Origin: Candidatus Accumulibacter sp. UBA704
GTDB taxonomy: Bacteria > Pseudomonadota > Gammaproteobacteria > Burkholderiales > Rhodocyclaceae
Reading direction: 5' to 3'
Length of the DNA: 12,198 bases
Assembly: GCA_002304785.1 (NCBI GenBank)
Contig: DBMG01000094.1
Location: forward strand, 1-12,198
Shown here: positions 1 through 6,638 of the stretch, one piece after another
Position numbering within the stretch: position 1 is the stretch's first letter
How the letters are laid out: every line of letters starts with the position of its first letter
Notes under the pieces: model-generated
Told to the model about the DNA's origin: nothing
Seen by the model: only the letters and a program-made list of their open reading frames with translations
Databases searched by the model: none
Made by a program: the position numbers and the translations under genes

Positions 1-50
1 ATGCCTTTCTTTTCTGGGTTTCCAGCCGTTTTAGCCGCTAGTTCAGCCAT
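1..50 (-). CDS. 5' end of an unidentified gene, running off the left edge
   Basis: Read on the minus strand, an ATG at 50 opens a frame of 16 codons (MAELAAKTAGNPEKKG) that is still open at the window edge. A GGAGG ribosome site lies at 60-56, five bases upstream, which favours this ATG over the in-frame ATG at 62 that overlaps that site. A stop codon (TAA, 65-63) precedes both, so the start is inside the window. The residues are too few and too low in complexity to name a family. It follows the aspartase remnant on the same strand with about 20 bp between them, so it was probably the next gene of that operon or has been brought next to it by a deletion. Confidence 0.4.
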   Translation of the reverse strand, partial: MAELAAKTAGNPEKKG

Positions 51-70
51 TTGAGCCTCCATTTAACTTG

Positions 71-211
71 CTACTGTTGAAAATCTGTTTTGTCTTTGCT
101 GCCGGGTGAATCCTTGCCCCGTTGCGTCTGAACCCCATAGTAGGCGTTCGCCGGGATCTGCTTCTCGCCCAGAAGAACTTTCTCGGTCCGAAATGTTGTT
201 ATCGTGCCCAT
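71..211 (-). pseudogene. aspA: Aspartate ammonia-lyase remnant, first ~31 codons only
   Basis: The minus-strand ATG at 211 has an AGGAG ribosome site and starts a peptide with FRTEKVLLGEKQIPANAYYG and then VQTQR, which is the conserved amino terminus of aspartate ammonia-lyase (aspartate to fumarate plus ammonia; compare [20 protein letters not shown] in the E. coli enzyme as I remember it). Full-length enzymes have roughly 470 residues. Here similarity stops near codon 31 (about position 119); 15 unrelated codons follow and a TAG ends the frame at 71. No further aspartase sequence appears in any frame down to position 1. The start codon and ribosome site look intact, so the gene seems to have lost its body by deletion rather than by slow decay. 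The 46-codon frame could now act as a leader for the gene at 50. Confidence 0.72.
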
Positions 212-335
212 CCTGACTCCTGCATCTTGGTTGCGGCCTGCTGCCAAGCCACATGTCTGCAGCCCCCGGGTCTTCGCAGGGATCGTGCCAGCGTATAAGT
301 TTGGGTAATGCATTGAATATTGGCTAAAAAAGTCA

Positions 336-384
336 GCCGTTTTGGGGTGATGTTCTGATTTCCGTGCGAATAGCCCAAAACGGC
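336..384. repeat. 11-bp perfect inverted repeat, 27-bp spacer
   Basis: GCCGTTTTGGG at 336-346 is the exact reverse complement of CCCAAAACGGC at 374-384. There is no T-run of terminator type beside either arm. It lies 125 bp upstream of the aspartase start on the minus strand, so it could be a paired protein-binding site or a leader stem; I cannot decide between these. Confidence 0.6.
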
Positions 385-484
385 ATTCGGAAAACCGAAC
401 GCTTGTTCTGCGACGAGAAAGCTGGAGCGGCAGATGCATTCCGTGTTGCTGTCTTGTGCCAGATGCGGACGCTGTCTCCTCGGA

Positions 485-543
485 AATGAACCCGGAAGTC
501 TTGCCGCGTCGAGAAGATTCGACGTGTCCGGGCAGTTTTCATT
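485..543. repeat. Long imperfect hairpin upstream of the HDOD gene
   Basis: Three nested arms pair: AATGAA (485-490) with TTCATT (538-543), CCCGGA (491-496) with TCCGGG (527-532), and CGCGTCGA (505-512) with TCGACGTG (519-526, one G-U pair), around the loop GAAGAT. The nesting makes chance less likely than for any one arm. It ends 73 bases before the HDOD ATG, in a position suited to a leader RNA structure or to a terminator for transcription from the left; the trailing CAGTTTTC is a poor U-tract. Confidence 0.5.
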
Positions 544-616
544 GCCGGACTGCTATGATCGCTGCTGAAACAGCATTTTCACGGTGCAGGACAGGAATGA
601 TTTCCGAGCGCAGACC

Positions 617-1486
617 ATGAGCGAGCATGCAGACAAGGACAAGGTTGGCGAAGAACTGGCGGCGCAGCGCTTCCAGATGCTCGAGGATATCGCCAAGGAA
701 TTGGCGGGCGAGGTGGTATTTCCGACCTGTTTCGATACCGTTCTGCGCTTGCGCAAGGAATTGCAGGACCCGAACCTTACAATTTCCCACATTGCTCGCG
801 TCGTCAGTGTCGAGCCGCTGATTGCTGCAAAACTGATCCGCTTGGCAAATTCGGCTGTTTATGCCGCGCACGGCAAACAGGTTGTTGACTTGCCGTCGGC
901 AATCAGCCGGTTGGGGCTGAATATCGTGCGTGCCACCGCGCTGGCGATCGCCATGACGCAGATTCTTCACGCCAAGGAAATGGCTGCCTATTCGCAGGTG
1001 GCGCGCAGCCTGTGGGATCATTCCATCCGTAGCGCCGTGGGGGCGCGTCTTCTCGCGCACACCTACACCCGAATCAATCCGGAAGAAGCTCTGCTGGCCG
1101 GCCTGGTGCACGATCTCGGTGCCTTCTACATGCTGTATCGTGCCACCCAGTACCCGGAACTCCGGGAACGGCCCGATACCGTCAAGCATCTCATCATGCA
1201 GTGGCATGAAGGAATCGGTGTGACCCTGCTCGAGACACTCGGGTTGCCGGAGGAAATCGTGCAGGCGTCGGTCGATCACGATCATCCGCGTACGGTGCCG
1301 GACATTCCCAAAACGCTGGCCGATATCGTCTATATCAGCAATATCCTGGCCGGTGCGCATTACGAGTGGCTGTACCAGGATTTCGATCCGCAAGCCGTGG
1401 CGTTCACTTCGATCCACGAGAAATACGCAGGCGTGTTGCCGGAGCTCGAGGTTCTCGGGAGGGAAATGCGCTCGGTGTTGTCATAG
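617..1486 (+). CDS. HDOD-domain signalling protein
   Basis: A 289-residue cytoplasmic protein. Residues about 35-230 match the HDOD domain: the opening FPTCFDTVLRLRKEL, the VVSVEPLIAAKLIRLANSA helix pair, the AISRLGLNIVRATALA segment and a retained HD pair in AGLVHDLGAFYML. HDOD proteins are relatives of HD phosphohydrolases that usually lack enzyme activity and act as scaffolds in two-component, c-di-GMP, motility or stress pathways. No GGDEF, EAL, receiver or kinase domain is attached, so the partner is unknown. I chose the ATG at 617; an in-frame GTG at 584 would add 11 residues, and neither has a convincing ribosome site. The thioredoxin-like gene starts 33 bp after the stop and may be co-transcribed. 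Confidence 0.85.
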   Translation: MSEHADKDKVGEELAAQRFQMLEDIAKELAGEVVFPTCFDTVLRLRKELQDPNLTISHIARVVSVEPLIAAKLIRLANSAVYAAHGKQVVDLPSAISRLGLNIVRATALAIAMTQILHAKEMAAYSQVARSLWDHSIRSAVGARLLAHTYTRINPEEALLAGLVHDLGAFYMLYRATQYPELRERPDTVKHLIMQWHEGIGVTLLETLGLPEEIVQASVDHDHPRTVPDIPKTLADIVYISNILAGAHYEWLYQDFDPQAVAFTSIHEKYAGVLPELEVLGREMRSVLS

Positions 1487-1519
1487 GCAACGGACCAGCC
1501 GTAAGTTAAGGAGATAGTC

Positions 1520-1843
1520 ATGCAGTCGTCCGCCGACACCAACGAGCATGCGCGGGAAGATATCGAAGCGTTGAAAGGCGCAGTCTTGATTGAGTTTGGT
1601 GCGTCCTGGTGTGAGCACTGCCGCGCAGCGCGGCCTCTGGTCGAGAAGGTCATGGCCAGGCATCCGGAAGTTCGATTTGTCTGGGTTGAAGATGGCAAGG
1701 GCAAGGCTCTCGGGCGTTCATTCCAGGTCAAACTCTGGCCAACCTTGATTTTTCTGAAAGATGGCCGGGAAATCGAACGCTTGGTGAGACCGGGCGACGC
1801 GGGTTCGATTGAAGGCGCCATTGTTCGGACCGTTGCAGGGTGA
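1520..1843 (+). CDS. Thioredoxin-like protein
   Basis: A 107-residue thioredoxin-fold protein without a signal peptide, hence cytoplasmic. The active site is W30-C31-E32-H33-C34 (classic thioredoxin has WCGPC) and the cis-proline is P74 in LWPTLIF; the last strand is LIFLKDGREIERLVRP. Thioredoxins reduce protein disulfides; the EH dipeptide between the cysteines should shift the redox potential relative to GP and suggests a specialised client. The start is fixed by an AAGGAGA ribosome site at about 1508-1514. It follows the HDOD gene on the same strand by 33 bp. Whether it serves that protein cannot be told from sequence. Confidence 0.88.
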   Translation: MQSSADTNEHAREDIEALKGAVLIEFGASWCEHCRAARPLVEKVMARHPEVRFVWVEDGKGKALGRSFQVKLWPTLIFLKDGREIERLVRPGDAGSIEGAIVRTVAG

Positions 1844-2030
1844 TCTGTCCGCGTCCGGGCTGACAGCAAGCAAGGCCGCGCGCCTAGCACCCGCAGTCCT
1901 TTGCAGAAACGCGCTCCTCGAAATGTGTGCCAACCCCCAAACGATGCTACATGGCCTTGGGCGAGTTCAAGGGGAAGTGAGGGGGTAAACCAGTTGCCGG
2001 AAGGGCGAATCGATGGATTTGCTGGTGCTA

Positions 2031-2057
2031 TTGATCAAATGTAGTACAAACAATCAA
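2031..2057. promoter_or_regulatory. Candidate operator dyad upstream of the TRAP operon
   Basis: TTGAT (2031-2035) and ATCAA (2053-2057) are perfect inverted arms, and TGT-AGT-ACA (2040-2048) sits exactly on the same centre, 2044. The inner GT-N3-AC core is that of FadR-type GntR operators. The outer arms are not shared by the other candidate sites in the window, so this may be a different binding site or coincidence. Confidence 0.35.
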
Positions 2058-2084
2058 TAAATATAAAAATTTCACAAAAAATGC

Positions 2085-2113
2085 TTGCTTTTGGTAAAAA
2101 GCTGTCCGACAAT
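2085..2113 (+). promoter_or_regulatory. Candidate sigma-70 promoter with overlapping operator
   Basis: A -35-like TTGCTT (2085-2090) and a -10-like GACAAT (2108-2113) are 17 bp apart in an AT-rich setting, 35 bp before the small-permease ATG. The -10 box overlaps the TGTCCGACA motif at 2103-2111, the arrangement expected for repression by a GntR regulator. Both boxes are only partial matches to consensus. Confidence 0.4.
2103..2111. promoter_or_regulatory. Candidate FadR-type operator, TRAP operon
   Basis: TGTCCGACA is a TGT-N3-ACA dyad with the GT-N3-AC core typical of FadR-subfamily sites. The 11-mer CTGTCCGACAA (2102-2112) recurs exactly at 5080-5090 upstream of the dehydrogenase, and TGTACGACA occurs before the regulator gene. 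Recurrence in front of three linked genes is the main support. Confidence 0.55.
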
Positions 2114-2148
2114 AGGCCAAAAAAAGCGCAGGTCACAGGAGGGTTCTC

Positions 2149-2661
2149 ATGAAGAGTTTCGCCAACAGCACTCCGGTCCGGATCATTTCTGTTATTCAGA
2201 ATTACATCGTATTGGCCTTGCTGGTCATCATCCCTTTGCTTGTCTTCGTTCAGGTCATCCTGCGGTACGTGCTTAACCTGCCGTTGATGGGCATCGAGGA
2301 AATTCTGCTCTTCCCGGCTATCTGGCTCTATTTTCTCGGTGGAAGCATGGCTTCCCAAGCGCGTAACCACATCGATTGCGGTGTGCTCGTGCTGTACATC
2401 AAGAAAGAGAAAAGTCTCGCGCTGTTCAGGTTGGTGCGCATGGTCCTCTCCGTGATTTTCGGCAGCTGGGCAACCTACTGGGCTTTTTGGTTCTTCTCTT
2501 ATTCGCTCGGCAAGTGGAAGCAGAGTGACCTGCTCTATATCCCCATGTTTTTTGGTGAAAGCGCGATATTCATCGGCTGCGCCCTGATGGTGTTTTTCTC
2601 GATCATCGAGCTGATAGACCGGGTCAACGAATACCGCGCGGCGGCTTCCAAATACGAATAA
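2149..2661 (+). CDS. dctQ: TRAP transporter small permease (DctQ family)
   Basis: A 170-residue membrane protein with four predicted membrane segments (about 15-38, 43-62, 85-110, 128-152), the usual size and layout of the TRAP small subunit. The stretch RYVLNLPLMGIEEI after the first helix is the DctQ signature. In TRAP systems it pairs with the large permease in the inner membrane to import a carboxylate delivered by the periplasmic binding protein, driven by a sodium gradient. An AGGAGG ribosome site at 2137-2142 fixes the ATG. The large-permease gene begins 14 bp after its stop, so the two are translated from one message. The family name is firm; the dct symbol denotes the family and not a proven C4-dicarboxylate substrate. 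Confidence 0.92.
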   Translation: MKSFANSTPVRIISVIQNYIVLALLVIIPLLVFVQVILRYVLNLPLMGIEEILLFPAIWLYFLGGSMASQARNHIDCGVLVLYIKKEKSLALFRLVRMVLSVIFGSWATYWAFWFFSYSLGKWKQSDLLYIPMFFGESAIFIGCALMVFFSIIELIDRVNEYRAAASKYE

Positions 2662-2675
2662 TCAGGGAGTAACTG

Positions 2676-3986
2676 ATGGATATGTTAACCATTGTCGCGC
2701 TCGATGTTGTTTTGCTGGTATTCCTGCTGATGATGAGCGTGCCTCTTCCCTGGTGCTTCGCTGGAGCGCTCAGTTTCATGGCGCTGGTCGGTGGCGCGTC
2801 GATGAAGAGCATGATGCTGTGGGGCTTCAACCAGACCATTGGCTTGGTGCTTCTCGGGAGTCCGTTGTTCATTCTGGCCGGCATGCTGATCGGCGCCAGC
2901 GGCATTGCGCGATACCTGCTCGAATTCGTTGACATCTTCGTCGGCCGTATCAAGGGCGGAATCGGCGCGGTGGCCGTGTTGACCTGCGGGGTCATCGGTG
3001 CAATTTCAGGGTCTGGTTTTACTGGTGTCGCCGCTACCGGGCCGATCCTGATCCCGCGCATGGTCGAGCAGGGCTACCCGCGCGGGTATGCGACGGCGCT
3101 GGTGACTGTTTCGTCGATTCTCGGCCTGTTGATTCCGCCGAGCATCGTGATGATCTTCTACGGCTGGGTGACCGAAACGTCCATCCTGGCAGGGTTCCTG
3201 TCCACCGTCGGTCCGGGGATCATGGTCATCATTTCCTTTTGCACAATCAACTTTATCTGGGCGCGCAAGTTCGATCTGAAACTTGCCGAGAAGCTCCCTC
3301 GCGCCGAGCAGCGCGCCAAGAACGTGAAAGCCACGATCTGGGTCATCCCAGCGTTGTCCCTGCCTTTCATCATTCTGGGAGGTATCTATGGTGGCGTGTT
3401 TACGCCCACCGAGGCGGCGGCCGTAGGCGCCGTCGTAGCCCTGCCGATCGGGTTTTTCGTTTATAAGGAACTGACCGGAAAGAAACTGGTGACGTTGGGA
3501 ATCGAGGCCGGGCAGTCTATCGGCTCGATCCTGACCATGATCTTCTTCACGCTCATGCTGAGTCAGACCTACGTCCTGCTCAAGGTTCCGGAGGCGCTGA
3601 TCAACATCGTCATGGGGGTTACCAAGGATCCATTCCTGATCCTGATCATGGTCAACCTCCTTCTCTTCGTCGTCGGGATGATCGTCAACGACATCACCGG
3701 AATGATCCTCGTCGCGCCGCTATTGTTGCCCCTGATGAAGACCATTGGCGTGGATCCGATCCATTTCGCAGCCATCATGGGGGTTAACCTGGCCATGGGG
3801 GGCGTGACCCCGCCTTACGCCAGCATCCTGTATCTCGGCATGCGCGTCGGAAAGTGCGAGTTCAAGGACATCCTCGGGCCGACGATGATGTTCCTGATTT
3901 TCGGCTACATACCGGTCGTGTTCGTTACGACCTACTGGCCTGATCTGTCTTTGTGGTTGCCGCGTATGGCGGGGTTGGTTCAATAA
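2676..3986 (+). CDS. dctM: TRAP transporter large permease (DctM family)
   Basis: A 436-residue polytopic inner-membrane protein, the normal length for the TRAP transport subunit, hydrophobic throughout with a dozen or so possible helices. Family motifs are present in order: GSGFTGVAATGPILIPRM (about 111-128), the SSILGLLIPPSIVMI hairpin around 151-156, FTPTEAAAVGAVVAL near 241, and GGVTPPYASILYLGMRVG near 375. This subunit carries the sodium-coupled transport path in elevator fashion. The ATG at 2676 is supported by AGGGAG at 2664-2669. It stands between the small permease (14 bp) and the binding protein (60 bp), completing a full TRAP set; the binding protein is last rather than first, a common alternative order. 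No frameshift or missing segment is visible. Confidence 0.95.
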   Translation: MDMLTIVALDVVLLVFLLMMSVPLPWCFAGALSFMALVGGASMKSMMLWGFNQTIGLVLLGSPLFILAGMLIGASGIARYLLEFVDIFVGRIKGGIGAVAVLTCGVIGAISGSGFTGVAATGPILIPRMVEQGYPRGYATALVTVSSILGLLIPPSIVMIFYGWVTETSILAGFLSTVGPGIMVIISFCTINFIWARKFDLKLAEKLPRAEQRAKNVKATIWVIPALSLPFIILGGIYGGVFTPTEAAAVGAVVALPIGFFVYKELTGKKLVTLGIEAGQSIGSILTMIFFTLMLSQTYVLLKVPEALINIVMGVTKDPFLILIMVNLLLFVVGMIVNDITGMILVAPLLLPLMKTIGVDPIHFAAIMGVNLAMGGVTPPYASILYLGMRVGKCEFKDILGPTMMFLIFGYIPVVFVTTYWPDLSLWLPRMAGLVQ

Positions 3987-4034
3987 TCGGGGAATGCGGT
4001 TCAGGTTTCCTGTTTCGGGGCGGTTCATGTGTTC

Positions 4035-4040
4035 AAGGAG
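4035..4040 (+). promoter_or_regulatory. Ribosome site deciding the binding-protein start
   Basis: AAGGAG lies six bases before the ATG at 4047 and downstream of the alternative GTG at 4029. It therefore selects the ATG, whose product begins with a proper signal peptide (MKMSKLGMALAATL). Confidence 0.75.
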
Positions 4041-4046
4041 AATTCA

Positions 4047-5030
4047 ATGAAGATGAGCAAATTGGGAATGGCACTTGCGGCAACACTGGTGATGGCAACA
4101 ACAGCCGTTTGCGCGCAGACGACCTTCAAACTGGGCCATCCGCGGCCGCTCGGCACCCCGACGGATATCGACATGCAGGCATTCGCCGCGGAGATCGCCA
4201 AGGGCACCGGCAACAGGATCCAGATCAAGCTCTATCCGTCCAGTTCGCTCGGTAATTACACGGTAGTCCAGGAACGCGTCGGACTGGGAGATGTCGAGAT
4301 GCAATTGGCCCCGGCCGGGACGAACGTGACCAAGGGGTTGGGCATCGTTACGGCGCCCTATATCGTGGAGTCCTTCGATCAGATCCCGGTGGTTTTTGCG
4401 CGCGGCGGCAAGCTGATGACCGCGGTCGAAAAGATGTTCGAGAAGGAAGGCATCAAGGTGCTCGGCCTGTATCCGAAGTACTTTGGCGGCATCGCCTTGT
4501 CGAAGATACCCGATGATCCCAAGGGGACGGGCAAGAAGGGCATGAAAGTCCGCGTTCCGGGCATCAAGTCCTTCGAGAAGACGGCCGAGGCGCTCGGTTT
4601 CCAGGCAACTCCCGTGGCGTTCTCCGAGGCTTTTACCGCTTGGCAGACCGGAATCGTCGACGGCGCTATGGGGTCCGGCGCCGAAGGTTACTGGTCGACT
4701 TTCAAGGATCTGACCAAGGTTTACTTGCCGCTTAACAGTCACCTCGAGATGTGGTTCCTGTATGTCAGCCTGGATGCTTACAAGAAACTCAGCGCGGCTG
4801 ACAAGAAGGTCTTCGACGATGCAGGTCTGGCCATGGAAAAAGCACGCTTCGCCGTAGCGGCGAACGAGACGGCCGAGTACGAGAAGAATCTCGAGAAGAA
4901 CGGCACCAAGGTGGTCCAGTTCTCGCCCGCCGAGCTGAAGGCAATTGCCGAAAAGGTGAAAGCAACGGTCTGGCCACAGATCAAGGGAGATTACGGCGTT
5001 GAGCTCTTCGACAGCGTCACCAAGAAATAA
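4047..5030 (+). CDS. dctP: TRAP transporter substrate-binding protein (DctP family)
   Basis: A 327-residue periplasmic binding protein. The first 23 residues form a Sec signal peptide (MKMSK, then a hydrophobic core, ending AVCA before QTTFKLGHP). FKLGHPRPLGTPTD is the usual DctP opening. KVRVPGIKSFEKTAEALG carries the conserved arginine (R169 of the precursor, about 146 in the mature form) that binds the ligand carboxylate in this family, and EAFTAWQTGIVDGAMGSG is the following loop, where many relatives have VDGxEN. The ligand is therefore probably a carboxylate, but its identity cannot be read. The start at 4047 is preferred over the GTG at 4029 because of its ribosome site and signal peptide. 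An intrinsic terminator follows nine bases after the stop. Confidence 0.93.
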   Translation: MKMSKLGMALAATLVMATTAVCAQTTFKLGHPRPLGTPTDIDMQAFAAEIAKGTGNRIQIKLYPSSSLGNYTVVQERVGLGDVEMQLAPAGTNVTKGLGIVTAPYIVESFDQIPVVFARGGKLMTAVEKMFEKEGIKVLGLYPKYFGGIALSKIPDDPKGTGKKGMKVRVPGIKSFEKTAEALGFQATPVAFSEAFTAWQTGIVDGAMGSGAEGYWSTFKDLTKVYLPLNSHLEMWFLYVSLDAYKKLSAADKKVFDDAGLAMEKARFAVAANETAEYEKNLEKNGTKVVQFSPAELKAIAEKVKATVWPQIKGDYGVELFDSVTKK

Positions 5031-5038
5031 GCCATCCG

Positions 5039-5071
5039 GGCCGGGGGCGAAGGTTCCCGGCCGATTTTTTT
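5039..5071 (+). terminator. Rho-independent terminator after the TRAP operon
   Basis: GGCCGGG (5039-5045) pairs perfectly with CCCGGCC (5056-5062), extended inward by two G-U pairs, and a run of seven T (5065-5071) follows two bases after the stem. It separates the transporter message from the dehydrogenase gene, which starts 44 bp further on and so needs its own promoter or read-through. Confidence 0.85.
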
Positions 5072-5080
5072 GGCCATAAC

Positions 5081-5089
5081 TGTCCGACA
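5081..5089. promoter_or_regulatory. Candidate FadR-type operator, dehydrogenase gene
   Basis: TGTCCGACA, identical to the site at 2103-2111 and within an exact shared 11-mer (5080-5090). It lies between the terminator and the dehydrogenase ATG, 25 bp before the latter. I cannot pick convincing promoter boxes around it. Confidence 0.55.
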
Positions 5090-5114
5090 ACTGAACAAAT
5101 AGTCAGGGGGTTTT

Positions 5115-6209
5115 ATGTCTTCCTCGCAAAAACGTACATGGGCTGTCATCGGTGGTGGCAACGGTGGCCAGTCGGCCGCCGGCCATCTGGGCATGCTTGG
5201 CTACCCCGTACGTATCTACGACATCTTTGAAGAATCAATCACCGCTATCAACAAGCAGGGCGGCATCAAGGTGGGCGGCGTGCTCGAAGGTTTCGGGCCG
5301 GTGGAATTCGCGACAGCCGATATGGGCAGGGCCGTGAACGGAGCCGACGTCGTCATGGTTATCGCACCGGCCACGGCTCATCGTGATATTGCCAAAGCCA
5401 TGGCACCTCATCTCAGGAAAGGCCAGATCGTCTTTGTGCATCCGGGTGCGACGCTCGGTGCGCTGGAATTCAACCAGGTGTTTATGCAGCAAGGCGTCGA
5501 GCGCGGAGTTGTCACCCTTTGCGAGGCGCAGTCGCTGCTCTATGCCACACGCTTGGTTACCCATGGCGAGGTGTCCGTCAAGGGAGTCAAGAAGGCATTG
5601 GCCGTGGGGGTGCTTCCAGCCTGCCGAACGGCAGAGACCGTTGCCGTTCTCCGCGAAGCGTTTCCGGAAATCCACGCGGCCAGGAATGTGCTGGAAACCA
5701 GCCTGACCAACCTGAATGCCGTCATGCACCCGACGCCGTCGCTGCTCAACGCTTCCCTTATCGAGTCGAAATGGGACTGGAAGTACTACATGGATGGCAT
5801 TACACCGACCATCGGCGCGTTGGTTGAACGTCTCGACAAGGAACGGGTCGGTCTTGGCAAGGCGGTCGGTCTTGATTTGCCGAGCGCGCTTGAGTTGTAC
5901 AAGGATATGTATGACGTTTCGGCACCCACGCTCTCTGAAACCGTTCGCCTGAACAAGGCGTACTGGGAAATCGCGGGGCAGAAGCGCATAGATACGCGCT
6001 ACATTTTGGAGGATATTCCCACCGGGCTGGTCCCGATGATTTCGATCGCCGAAAAATTCGGTGTTTCCTGTGGGATCATGAAAACGATCTGCGAACTCGG
6101 GAATCTGCTGCTTGACCGCGATTTGGTGTCGGGCGGACGTACTTTGGAGAACCTTGGGTTGGCAAATCTCTCCCCGCAGGAATTCCTCGGTTTTATCGAA
6201 AATGGCTAA
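5115..6209 (+). CDS. Octopine/opine dehydrogenase-family oxidoreductase
   Basis: A 364-residue cytoplasmic NAD(P)-dependent enzyme. The amino-terminal Rossmann fold begins WAVIGGGNGGQSAAGHLGMLG with the GxGNxG nucleotide loop at residues 13-18; VIAPATAHRDIAKAMAPHL and IVFVHPGATLGALEF follow. The second half is the all-helical opine-dehydrogenase domain, with NAVMHPTPSLLNASLI containing H205, which matches the catalytic histidine of octopine and N-(carboxyethyl)norvaline dehydrogenases. These enzymes join an amino acid to a 2-oxo acid by reductive amination or split such opines. Beside a TRAP uptake system the oxidative, catabolic direction is the likelier one. The ATG has AGGGGG at 5105-5110. 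Substrate is unknown; ketopantoate reductase-like enzymes share the fold but lack this helical domain. Confidence 0.85.
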   Translation: MSSSQKRTWAVIGGGNGGQSAAGHLGMLGYPVRIYDIFEESITAINKQGGIKVGGVLEGFGPVEFATADMGRAVNGADVVMVIAPATAHRDIAKAMAPHLRKGQIVFVHPGATLGALEFNQVFMQQGVERGVVTLCEAQSLLYATRLVTHGEVSVKGVKKALAVGVLPACRTAETVAVLREAFPEIHAARNVLETSLTNLNAVMHPTPSLLNASLIESKWDWKYYMDGITPTIGALVERLDKERVGLGKAVGLDLPSALELYKDMYDVSAPTLSETVRLNKAYWEIAGQKRIDTRYILEDIPTGLVPMISIAEKFGVSCGIMKTICELGNLLLDRDLVSGGRTLENLGLANLSPQEFLGFIENG

Positions 6210-6591
6210 TAGACTTCCAATCCCTGACGGGAGTCCGCCATCAAACCGGAGGTTTACGGTTTGAAAAACTTTCCGTTTGCGTAAAAAAGTTTAAAGAAAC
6301 CTTTTTGCACATCGTGCGTTATCCTTCCGTATGATGAAAACCGATTCTTGAGTTCTGAGAATCGAGAGTTGAGGCGCCCAACGAATGTCAGCACTGTGCC
6401 GACAGGTGGAGATTGGGCCCAATAGTCTTGGACGACATCGATGCGCGGGCGGAATGTAGCAAATGAGCGGCTATCCAATGGATGGCCCCTGAGTGGGCCA
6501 AAATCGGGTGGGCGACGGCTGTGAACGCGCTGTTCGCAAAGGCAGGCAAATGCCAACGTCGGATTTTCGTAAACGGGCTCGATCTCCGGGA

Positions 6592-6609
6592 TTCCGGCGT
6601 TCGCCGGAA
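6592..6609. repeat. REP-like palindrome
   Basis: TTCCGGCG-TT-CGCCGGAA is a perfect 8-bp dyad set in GGGATTCCGGCGTTCGCCGG. This resembles the dispersed extragenic palindromes common in betaproteobacterial and other GC-rich genomes, which give 'DSGVRRN'-like shadow translations. Only one copy is in the window, so its repetitive nature is inferred. Confidence 0.5.
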
Positions 6610-6638
6610 CGTCGAATTTGCAATCAATCAACGCATTT

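Larger units (their letters stand above)
212..583. other. Gene-free stretch with inverted repeats
   Basis: About 370 bases between the minus-strand aspartase start and the plus-strand HDOD gene. No frame here gives a recognisable protein. It should hold the divergent promoters of both sides, but I see no pair of good -35/-10 boxes. It does contain the two larger dyads listed separately (336-384 and 485-543) and a small perfect hairpin, TTCGG-AAAA-CCGAA, at 386-399. Confidence 0.6.
1844..2148. other. Intergenic region ahead of the TRAP genes
   Basis: About 300 bases without a gene. The first half is GC-rich and empty apart from a weak 5-bp dyad (CTGTC 1845-1849, GACAG 1862-1866). The second half (about 2031-2115) turns sharply AT-rich and holds the proposed operators and promoter of the transporter operon, listed separately. 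Confidence 0.7.

Noticed and set aside
539..1417. Minus-strand open frame of 292 codons
   Set aside because: It lies wholly antisense to the HDOD gene, whose protein has clear family motifs; the translation (rich in His, Arg and Gln) matches nothing and is a typical shadow.
2031..2057. FNR-type site (TTGAT...ATCAA)
   Set aside because: FNR sites have a four-base spacer; here the arms are 17 bp apart.
4044..5090. Minus-strand open frame of 348 codons
   Set aside because: Antisense to the TRAP binding-protein gene and running through the terminator; no recognisable motif.
6241..6264. Intrinsic terminator of the opine-type dehydrogenase gene
   Set aside because: The 8-bp stem is good but is followed by AAAAAC instead of a T-run on the plus strand; kept only as a hairpin in the gap description.
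6395..6404. TGTGCCGACA as a fourth operator, for the carboxyltransferase
   Set aside because: The half-sites are four bases apart instead of three, and it lies 455 bp before the start codon.
6429..6437. TGGACGACA as an operator
   Set aside because: One half-site is broken (TGG for TGT), and it is over 400 bp from the gene.
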